From CAIZGX01 sp044371535 (GTDB taxonomy: Bacteria > Bacteroidota > Bacteroidia > Flavobacteriales_D > Sanyastnellaceae), in contig JBILTL010000119.1 in assembly GCA_044371535.1 (NCBI GenBank), positions 1-6,352 of the forward strand: a stretch of DNA of 6,352 bases, given 5' to 3'. Shown here in pieces: positions 1-5,796 of this stretch (within the stretch, counting starts at the first letter, position 1; every line of letters begins with the position of its first letter). Made by a program: the position numbers and the translations under genes. The notes under the pieces are model-generated. The model did no database searches and was not told the DNA's origin. It was given only the letters and a program-made list of their open reading frames with translations.

Positions 1-1
1 G

Positions 2-298
2 AATCTTTGCGCGTCCTTTCAGAACACAGTAGTCACTTATTTGCTTCGACAAATACAAAGAGGAATTGAAGCTTCAGGTATTCATCAAGTTGCTATCTGC
101 GGAGGGGTTTCCGCTAACAGTGAGTTAAGAAAACAATTGATTGAATTCGGATTGAAGAACAATGTTGAAGTGTTTATTCCTCCGTTCAAGTATTGTACAG
201 ATAATGCAGCCATGATTGGCGTAGCAGCGCATTATTTAATGAAAGAGGGTCAGGTTTCAAATCTTAAAATGGTTCCCTTAAGTCGCTATCCGTTATAG
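2..298 (+). CDS. tsaD: TsaD, tRNA N6-adenosine threonylcarbamoyltransferase, C-terminal part (5' end outside window)
   Basis: This is the last 98 codons of TsaD, which with partner proteins moves the threonylcarbamoyl group from threonylcarbamoyl-AMP to A37 of ANN-decoding tRNAs (t6A). The frame is open from base 2. It reads NLCASFQNTVV, then the family's GGVSANSELR nucleotide-binding loop, then CTDNAAMIG near the end. The Asp of CTDN is a metal ligand in this family; the two His ligands lie upstream, outside the window. TsaD is usually about 340 residues, so a little under a third is present. A TTG at 41 is an internal Leu codon, not a start, because family-conserved sequence precedes it. 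The last six bases overlap the 3' end of the convergent carbonic anhydrase gene: the final Leu codon TTA, read on the other strand, is that gene's TAA stop. Identification is firm. Confidence 0.95.
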   Translation, partial: NLCASFQNTVVTYLLRQIQRGIEASGIHQVAICGGVSANSELRKQLIEFGLKNNVEVFIPPFKYCTDNAAMIGVAAHYLMKEGQVSNLKMVPLSRYPL

Positions 299-925
299 GT
301 TGTTGTATTTGTATAGTGGATCCATTTCACTATCTGGACCAATGGTAATTAGAGGGTTAATTATACCGTTGTTCAGTCCGTATACCCATCCGTGAATCAA
401 TGGCATTTCTCTTTTTTTCCATGCACCTTGAACGATGTTGGTTTCTGCTAAGTGATTTACTTGCTCCAAAACATTCAACTCGACTAATCGGTCGAATTGT
501 TTTTTCTCATCTTGAATAGCATGTAATTCAGATTTATTCGCTTTGTATACATCTTTGATGTTGCGCAACCAATTGTTAATTAGCGGAAGATAGTCGTTGC
601 CCATTGCAGCTTTAACACCGCCGCAACCGTAGTGACCACAAACAATGATATGCTTTACCTCGAGAACATCTACGGCATAAGTTAATACGCTCAACAAGTT
701 AATATCGGTATGCACAACCATGTTTGCAATGTTTCTGTGCACGAATATTTCTCCAGGAGCTGTGCCCGTTACTTCATTCGCAGGTACACGGCTATCAGAA
801 CAACCTATCCACAAGTATTCCGGAGTTTGAAGAGCGGCTAATTTCTTGAAGAAGTCTGGGTTTTCTTCTATGCGATCTTCTGCCCAGGCTTTGTTATTCA
901 AAAGTAGATTTTCAATGACTGACAT
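293..925 (-). CDS. can: Beta-class carbonic anhydrase, probably type II (bicarbonate-regulated)
   Basis: This 210-residue cytoplasmic zinc enzyme interconverts CO2 and bicarbonate. Visible zinc ligands are C42 and D44 in CSDSR and H98 and C101 in GHYGCGG; R46 can form the Asp-Arg dyad. These positions match those of the E. coli Can protein, and the length is typical. HRNIAN at 63-68 is also a family signature. W39, R64 and Y182 correspond to the Trp/Arg/Tyr set that binds inhibitory bicarbonate in the Haemophilus and E. coli enzymes, so allosteric type II behaviour is inferred. There is no signal peptide. The ATG lies 3 bases after the SulP transporter stop, with no recognisable Shine-Dalgarno, so translation is probably coupled. 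The neighbouring transporter suggests a job in bicarbonate supply. The 3' end overlaps tsaD by six bases. Confidence 0.95.
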   Translation of the reverse strand: MSVIENLLLNNKAWAEDRIEENPDFFKKLAALQTPEYLWIGCSDSRVPANEVTGTAPGEIFVHRNIANMVVHTDINLLSVLTYAVDVLEVKHIIVCGHYGCGGVKAAMGNDYLPLINNWLRNIKDVYKANKSELHAIQDEKKQFDRLVELNVLEQVNHLAETNIVQGAWKKREMPLIHGWVYGLNNGIINPLITIGPDSEMDPLYKYNNL

Positions 926-928
926 GAC

Positions 929-2479
929 TTAAAGTTTTATGTTTTTTAATACCTCAGGTAATTCGCCCCAGTTGTTTTTATTCAATTCAACCGTTATGTT
1001 TTTAGCTTTAGCGCTAATTATAAAATCTTGAATAATTTCGAGAATATCGGGATCCATGAATTCACATTTTCGAGCGTCGATTAGCAAAAAGCTTCCTTTT
1101 GGAATTTTGAGCAACACTTTTTTCAAAGCAGGCTTATTTAAGAATGACACTTCTTTGCGGAAACGAAGAAGCGCATCGTTATTGTCGCCTTTCGTTATAC
1201 GAATTGCACTTTTGAAGTTAGTGCGAATAATGAAGAATATTCCGAATGCCAAACCAATAAGCACTCCTTTCAACATGTCACTGAAATAGATAGCCAAGAA
1301 AGTAGCAATAAAGGGAAGAAACTGTGCAATTCCTTCTTTCCATAGGTCTCTGAAAATGGTTGGTTTCGTAAGCTTATATCCAACCATAATTAAAATAGCG
1401 GCTAACGCAGATAGTGGTACCATGTTCAAGTACGGACCTAAGAACAAAACAGCCATCAATAGCCAAACCCCGTGCAAGAACGCAGACCATTTGGTCTTTG
1501 CGCCAGCTAAACGATTCGATGAACTGCGAACAACAACAGAAGTTACAGGCAAGCCGCCAAACAAACCACTAGCCGCATTACCAATGCCTTGTGCAAGAAG
1601 TTCGCGGTTAGGAGGAGTAATTCTTTTTTCCTCGTCGAATTTATCTGTTGCTTCAATATTTAAGAGGGTTTCAAGTGAAGCGACAATAGCAATGATTGAA
1701 GCTTGAATCCAAACGTTCGGATTCATAAAACTTGCAAAATTCAACTTGTTCCAAATGAATAAACTTGAAGCGGTTTCTAGTGACGGTAATTGAATGAAAT
1801 GTACCGCTTCCAATTGTTCTGAAACTCCAAGATATTTGGACGTGATGTTTAGAATAATTCCAACTACCACCACAATTAGAAATGGAGGAGCAATCTTTAG
1901 AAGAAGTGTATTCTTCATTCTTTTTGAATCGAAGAATATGAGCAAGAGTAAACAGGTTAAACCAATGACTACAGCTTCGCTATGAATTGTTGCATGGAAA
2001 AGTTCTGTAATTGTATTGTTGCCATCTGACTGAACAAAGTTTTCATCACCCTCATAGTCTCCGTCATATCCGACTAAATGCGGAATCTGCTTGAAGATGA
2101 GAATAAACCCTATGGCTGCCATCATTCCCTTAATAACGGACGTAGGAACAAATTCACCAAAAAAACCAACTCGTAGAGCTCCGAAAATAATTTGTAAGAT
2201 TCCCGCAAGGAACACACTTGTGAAGAACAAGTTCAAATCGTTATTCAAGCTAGAAATAGCAGTTGTAACTACAACGATGAGACCAGCAGCTGGACCAGAC
2301 ACGCTGAGTTGAGAACCACTAAGAAGGCCGACAATTAATCCACCAGCTATGCCAGAGATAACTCCCGTTATAGCAGGTAACCCTGTTGCAAATGCAATTC
2401 CTAAGCACAGAGGTAGCGCCACAAGAAAGACAACGAGTGACGATGAAAAGTCATTTTTATGTGGAAGAATTAAGCTCAA
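929..2479 (-). CDS. SulP (SLC26-type) anion transporter with C-terminal STAS domain, probable bicarbonate transporter
   Basis: This is a 516-residue inner-membrane permease. The SulP core begins almost at once: VALPLCLGIA near 20-29, then LSGSQLSVSGPAAGL at 53-67. A TM8-like stretch near 258-274 carries SLE (E270), followed by NRELLAQGIGN at 291-301 and FGGLP at 307-311. The membrane part ends near residue 420. A cytoplasmic STAS domain follows at about 450-516, with LLIDARKCEFMD at 465-476; where SpoIIAA-like domains carry a phosphorylatable Ser after FMD, this one has P477. An acidic loop at 138-152 (GYDGDYEGDENFVQS) looks typical of the carbonic-anhydrase-linked subgroup. The start is a TTG: an in-frame stop lies five codons upstream, no ATG or GTG lies between, and the next Met is near 119, inside the membrane domain. 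The gene starts 21 bases after the helicase stop. Bicarbonate as substrate is inferred from the adjoining carbonic anhydrase; sulfate or another anion remains possible. Confidence 0.9.
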   Translation of the reverse strand: MSLILPHKNDFSSSLVVFLVALPLCLGIAFATGLPAITGVISGIAGGLIVGLLSGSQLSVSGPAAGLIVVVTTAISSLNNDLNLFFTSVFLAGILQIIFGALRVGFFGEFVPTSVIKGMMAAIGFILIFKQIPHLVGYDGDYEGDENFVQSDGNNTITELFHATIHSEAVVIGLTCLLLLIFFDSKRMKNTLLLKIAPPFLIVVVVGIILNITSKYLGVSEQLEAVHFIQLPSLETASSLFIWNKLNFASFMNPNVWIQASIIAIVASLETLLNIEATDKFDEEKRITPPNRELLAQGIGNAASGLFGGLPVTSVVVRSSSNRLAGAKTKWSAFLHGVWLLMAVLFLGPYLNMVPLSALAAILIMVGYKLTKPTIFRDLWKEGIAQFLPFIATFLAIYFSDMLKGVLIGLAFGIFFIIRTNFKSAIRITKGDNNDALLRFRKEVSFLNKPALKKVLLKIPKGSFLLIDARKCEFMDPDILEIIQDFIISAKAKNITVELNKNNWGELPEVLKNIKL

Positions 2480-2500
2480 GACTTTGATTGTTTATTTGTG

Positions 2501-4018
2501 TTATTCTTGTTGAAGAAGTGCGTTGTAATAATTCCCTAAATCTAATCTTAATTTTCGAATATACTCTTCCTTCAACCAATCTAAATAACTATCGGTACTC
2601 TTTGAAATACAATAGCTGTATTGCTTCATTCGGCTCTTGATGTCTTGATCTAAAATTTTCAATAGTTCAAAAGCACGTTCCAACGTTGGTGCATTCTCTT
2701 GAATAATGGTTGCGTGCTGTTGCATGCTTTTATCCAGAACACTTTTCCCTTTTCCACCAAATCGCGTGATGCGCAAATATTCTTCTTTAATGTCAAAGTC
2801 AATCACAGGTGAAAGTGCAAACATGTCTCGAATCTCTGGAGACATTTCGTATTTCATTTCACGCGACATTTGCTCATCGCTTACAATACTTTCGAGATAG
2901 TTGTGCGGATGCGCAAAGATGTCGAACCAGTCGATAAACTGTTCCCACAATCCGAAACGCTTCGCATTGTTTCCTAAATCAATTACCGTAAAATCTTTTT
3001 TCTCTCCAAAAATGCGTGAGCCACGTCCAATCATTTGGTGATAGAGCGTTAGCGATTTCGTTGCTCGATTAATTATGATTGTCTCAACCGAAGGTTCATC
3101 AAATCCTGTTGTTAAAATGGAAACAGACGTAAGTACTGCATCGGGTTTGGTTTTGAACCATTCCAATATTTCTCTTCGCTCTTGTTCGTTGTGCGTGTTG
3201 TCTAAATGACGAATTTCATAGCCTTGCTCTCGGAACAAATGAAACACTTGCTTCGAGGTATTTATACCGTTGTTGAAGATCAGCGTTTTTGTTCCTTTGG
3301 CTTTTTGCTCATACGCGTACAGCAGCTTTTCCTGCATGTACATGTTTCCATATAACTTCTCCGAACTGCTTACAGTATAATCTCCTGTTATTCCAACCTT
3401 CAACGAATGCAAACTAACATCGTAACTGTATGTTGTTGCTTTTGCTAAGTAACCTCTTCCTACCAGATTGCCAATGCTCTCACCAATAATTAAATCGTGG
3501 TAATTGTCTTTAAGTGGAAGTTTAATATTGCTACTTAAGGGTGTAGCTGTAACACCGAGTATTACTTGTTCTTCAAACCATCCGAATAATTTTCGAAAAG
3601 AATTGTAGTGAGCTTCATCGATAATCACCAACCCTAAATTCGCGAATTCCATTTTCTCGTCACGAAGACGATTGTGAAGCGTTTCAACCATGGCGACAAA
3701 GCATTCGTAGTCCGATTCATCGGGCAATTGCTTCACTTTGCTGACAATGATTTTATTCTTCACCGAGAAATTGTTCAGCACATTACTTGTCTGACTAAGC
3801 AATTCAATTCGGTGAGTGAGAATGAGAACTTTCTTACCCGTTTCTGCAATGTATCGTCGCGCTATTTCCGAAAAAATTACAGTTTTCCCACCACCAGTCG
3901 GTAGCTGAAAACACAAGTTGTAATTGGTCGGAAATTCATGAAGACGCGCAAAGATTCGCTCAAGAGCTTTTTCCTGATAATCATAGAGTACTTTTCTTTC
4001 GGGAACAATATCGCTCAT
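2501..4018 (-). CDS. Superfamily 2 DEAD/DEAH-box helicase (ResIII/RadD-like), function unknown
   Basis: This 505-residue ATP-dependent nucleic-acid helicase or translocase shows the full motif set. A Q-like motif is YDYQEKA at 12-18. Motif I is PTGGGKT at 40-46, motif Ia is around LTHRIELLSQ (67-76), and motif II is DEAH at 134-137. Motif III is TATP at 157-160, motif IV is LIFNNG at 246-251, motif V is LTTGFDEP at 302-309, and motif VI is QMIGRGSR at 328-335. The C-terminal 150 residues, partly helical, match no domain I recognise. It resembles the helicase half of type III restriction subunits and E. coli RadD. However, it has no nuclease motif or methylase partner, and with only three Cys residues it lacks RadD's zinc finger. 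I recall close relatives as widespread in Bacteroidota, from memory rather than a search. It is the first gene of a probable operon with the SulP transporter and carbonic anhydrase. A role in DNA repair or RNA metabolism is only inference. Confidence 0.88.
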   Translation of the reverse strand: MSDIVPERKVLYDYQEKALERIFARLHEFPTNYNLCFQLPTGGGKTVIFSEIARRYIAETGKKVLILTHRIELLSQTSNVLNNFSVKNKIIVSKVKQLPDESDYECFVAMVETLHNRLRDEKMEFANLGLVIIDEAHYNSFRKLFGWFEEQVILGVTATPLSSNIKLPLKDNYHDLIIGESIGNLVGRGYLAKATTYSYDVSLHSLKVGITGDYTVSSSEKLYGNMYMQEKLLYAYEQKAKGTKTLIFNNGINTSKQVFHLFREQGYEIRHLDNTHNEQERREILEWFKTKPDAVLTSVSILTTGFDEPSVETIIINRATKSLTLYHQMIGRGSRIFGEKKDFTVIDLGNNAKRFGLWEQFIDWFDIFAHPHNYLESIVSDEQMSREMKYEMSPEIRDMFALSPVIDFDIKEEYLRITRFGGKGKSVLDKSMQQHATIIQENAPTLERAFELLKILDQDIKSRMKQYSYCISKSTDSYLDWLKEEYIRKLRLDLGNYYNALLQQE

Positions 4019-4047
4019 TCAAAAGGCGTTCAATTTAGGAGAACGGG

Positions 4048-4055
4048 CAAAAATA
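4048..4055 (-). promoter_or_regulatory. Candidate Bacteroidota -7 promoter element for the helicase-SulP-carbonic anhydrase operon
   Basis: On the minus strand this reads TATTTTTG, an exact match to the TAnnTTTG -7 consensus of Bacteroidota housekeeping promoters. It lies 29 bases upstream of the helicase ATG, which would give a 5' leader of about 20-25 bases. The expected TTTG-type -33 box, about 20 bases further upstream, is not convincing; only a TTTT sits roughly in that area. It is the only such match I found in the operon's upstream region, and none was seen in the 21-base gap before the transporter, supporting a single transcript. No comparable element is evident for the plus-strand gene at 4086. 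Confidence 0.5.
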
Positions 4056-4085
4056 GTTCTCTTTCTTATTAAAATCATTATCGCC

Positions 4086-5093
4086 ATGAAGAATATCCTG
4101 ATTTTTATTTTTTGTGTGATTGTTTCAACGATTGCATATTCTCAAAATCCCGATGGTACTTGGGCATTCAGCGAGTTAAGAAAATATGGCCAAGTAGAAT
4201 ATTCGGTCATTTCGGAATATCAGAATTTGCCAGAATCCTTTTCTATGGATACGGAATTGGGAAGTATGAGCAGTTACAAAACCTTCACGGAATTTGATTT
4301 TTTCGATTCTGCCGATAAAATTGAATTACTTGGCGAAGTGCCAATTGCTGTTCATGAAGTAAATCATGGTCTCACAAATGGAAAGGCCTTCACGGAATGC
4401 AATAGGCGAGGGCTACAAGGATTGAATAATAACTACTATTTCTTCACCCCTTCAGGAAATGAAATTTTAGTACGAAGCGATCTGAGATTCTTTCCAACAG
4501 GACGCATAATTCCGCTTATTCCTCAGGACAAAAGAAGTTTTCGATTTGATACTTATGTGGAAGGAAATACATCTACTCAAACAGATGGTTTGCTAGGTTT
4601 GCTAGATGAGTTCAATTCATATGCTCATTCTTTAGCGACGGTTCTTTTGCTTAAGAAATCTTATATGGAAGTTCCAGGAATGGAATTGAGTCATTATATT
4701 TCTTGGAGACAAGACCTATATTCTTATGTTCAATCGTATTATGAATTCAAGTATTTTTTATTGCAGTATTTACTTTACGCAAAAACAAATGAAAGAACTC
4801 TTTATGCTGAAATCAAGAAGAGCCCCGATCTTATGTTGGCCATTTCGATCATCAATTCGGATTTTTTAAAATTGGTTGAACAGTTTAACCAAGAGGACCA
4901 AGTAACGGGTCCGGCTTATTGGAAAAAGAAAGGGTATACGGTACAAAAGGACCCGGTGTCGGGATATGAAAATTTTAAGCAAGGGAATAGCACCATTGGT
5001 TATGGTTGTAAAATGGACGATCGAGATAAACTTCTACCAGAAATTAATCTCTCAAAATTCAATGAAATTAAAGCTGAATTTTCTATTCGTTAG
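4086..5093 (+). CDS. Exported protein of unknown family with HExxH motif (possible zinc metallopeptidase)
   Basis: I do not recognise this 335-residue protein's family. The N-terminus is a clear Sec signal peptide: K2, a hydrophobic stretch at 4-17, and likely cleavage after A17-Y18-S19, leaving Q20 first. There is no lipobox, since C10 sits inside the hydrophobic stretch, and no type IX sorting domain is evident. The notable motif is IAVHEVNHGL, with H90, E91 and H94 forming HExxH after a short hydrophobic run, as in zincin peptidases. LLDEFNSYAH at 172-181 resembles the helix that supplies a third ligand in many gluzincins, with E175 the candidate, 81 residues on. Residues 200-240 are unusually rich in Tyr and other aromatics and look helical. 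C105 and C308 are the only Cys in the mature protein and could form a disulfide. It is transcribed alone, divergent from the helicase operon; its 3' end overlaps the convergent dehydrogenase by 11 bases. The coding call is strong; enzymatic activity is a hypothesis. Confidence 0.85.
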   Translation: MKNILIFIFCVIVSTIAYSQNPDGTWAFSELRKYGQVEYSVISEYQNLPESFSMDTELGSMSSYKTFTEFDFFDSADKIELLGEVPIAVHEVNHGLTNGKAFTECNRRGLQGLNNNYYFFTPSGNEILVRSDLRFFPTGRIIPLIPQDKRSFRFDTYVEGNTSTQTDGLLGLLDEFNSYAHSLATVLLLKKSYMEVPGMELSHYISWRQDLYSYVQSYYEFKYFLLQYLLYAKTNERTLYAEIKKSPDLMLAISIINSDFLKLVEQFNQEDQVTGPAYWKKKGYTVQKDPVSGYENFKQGNSTIGYGCKMDDRDKLLPEINLSKFNEIKAEFSIR

Positions 5094-5796
5094 GATGAAA
5101 AGGTCGCATAATAATTTCACTCACATTTACTCCAGCTGGAACTTCAATAGCATTCATGATTTGCGCAGCAACCCATTCAACAGGCATTCCTGCAGCGAAA
5201 GCTGGACGGAACTGTGCAAGTAATGCTTCGTTTTTCGTTTGTTCAACGAAAGGGGTATTTACAGACCCAGGGCTGATAGTGGTTACGCGAATTTTTTTAG
5301 CGAGTTCGGTTCGGATACTTTCACTAATCGCAAATACAGCATGCTTGGTGGCACTATAGACTCCTGAATTAGGAAATACAAAGTGAGAGGCCAAAGATCC
5401 AAGATTAATGACATGTCCTGTAGAGGCTACCAAATGCGGAAGGCAGGTGTGCAATACATTTAAGACTCCTTTAATGTTCACATCAACCATGGTATGCCAA
5501 TCTTCTAGTTTTGCATCTTCCAATAAATCGAAAATACCCAATCCAGCGTTGTTCAACAACACGTCAATGCCGCCCATCGAACTAACTGCCGCTGCAGTCA
5601 TAGCCTTTACTTCTTCAACATTTGTAACGTCTGTTTTTAAGAAAAACGTATTTGGATTCTTCGATGCCATCTCTGCTAAGACGACTTCATTCCTTCCAGC
5701 TATGAAAACCTGATGTCCGTTTTTAATAGCCAATTCATAAGTAGCTGCGCCAATTCCACTGGTTGCACCAGTGATCAAAATTCTTTTTTTAGTCAT
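5083..5796 (-). CDS. Classical short-chain dehydrogenase/reductase (SDR), probably NADP(H)-dependent
   Basis: This 237-residue cytosolic oxidoreductase has a Rossmann fold. Numbered from the chosen start, the dinucleotide motif TGATSGIG is at 9-16. R35 in AGRN, after the second strand, suggests NADP(H). D56 contacts adenine, NNAG is at 82-85, and the catalytic tetrad is N107, S134, Y147 and K151 (YSATK). SPGSVNTPF at 175-183 follows. The C-terminal VSEIIMRP resembles the YdfG branch (3-hydroxy acid/serine dehydrogenases), but the substrate cannot be read from sequence. The start is the ATG at 5796-5794. It shares one base with the upstream permease stop (TAATG), and the Rossmann strand begins within five residues. 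A longer in-frame ORF from 5859 would add 21 unrelated residues and overlap the permease by 64 bases. It is therefore probably translationally coupled to the permease. Its stop lies inside the convergent exported-protein gene. Confidence 0.92.
   Translation of the reverse strand: MTKKRILITGATSGIGAATYELAIKNGHQVFIAGRNEVVLAEMASKNPNTFFLKTDVTNVEEVKAMTAAAVSSMGGIDVLLNNAGLGIFDLLEDAKLEDWHTMVDVNIKGVLNVLHTCLPHLVASTGHVINLGSLASHFVFPNSGVYSATKHAVFAISESIRTELAKKIRVTTISPGSVNTPFVEQTKNEALLAQFRPAFAAGMPVEWVAAQIMNAIEVPAGVNVSEIIMRPFHPNE

Noticed and set aside
313..333. Inverted repeat ATAGTG/CACTAT with a 9-base loop just past the tsaD stop
   Set aside because: The stem is only 6 bp with no following T-tract on either strand, and it lies in carbonic anhydrase coding sequence. 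It is too weak to call a terminator.
1356..1706. 116-codon plus-strand ORF inside the SulP gene
   Set aside because: It is antisense to a well-conserved transporter, and its translation shows no recognisable domain or signal. The same applies to the ORFs at 1056-1289, 1794-1985 and 2091-2312.
2501..4018. Restriction-modification or anti-phage defence helicase
   Set aside because: No nuclease motif, methylase or specificity subunit lies beside it. Its operon partners are a transporter and a carbonic anhydrase, so a defence role has no support here.
4112..4297. 61-codon plus-strand ORF overlapping the exported-protein gene
   Set aside because: It lies wholly inside the longer frame that begins with a clear signal peptide, and it has no recognisable features.
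5054..5082. Inverted repeat AAAATTCA/TGAATTTT near the convergent junction
   Set aside because: The 8-bp stem has a single G-C pair, a 13-base loop and no separate T-tract. In AT-rich DNA this is expected by chance, although it could weakly aid termination.
5408..5713. 101-codon plus-strand ORF inside the dehydrogenase gene
   Set aside because: It is the complement of conserved SDR motifs (NNAG region and catalytic Ser region) and has no independent coding evidence.
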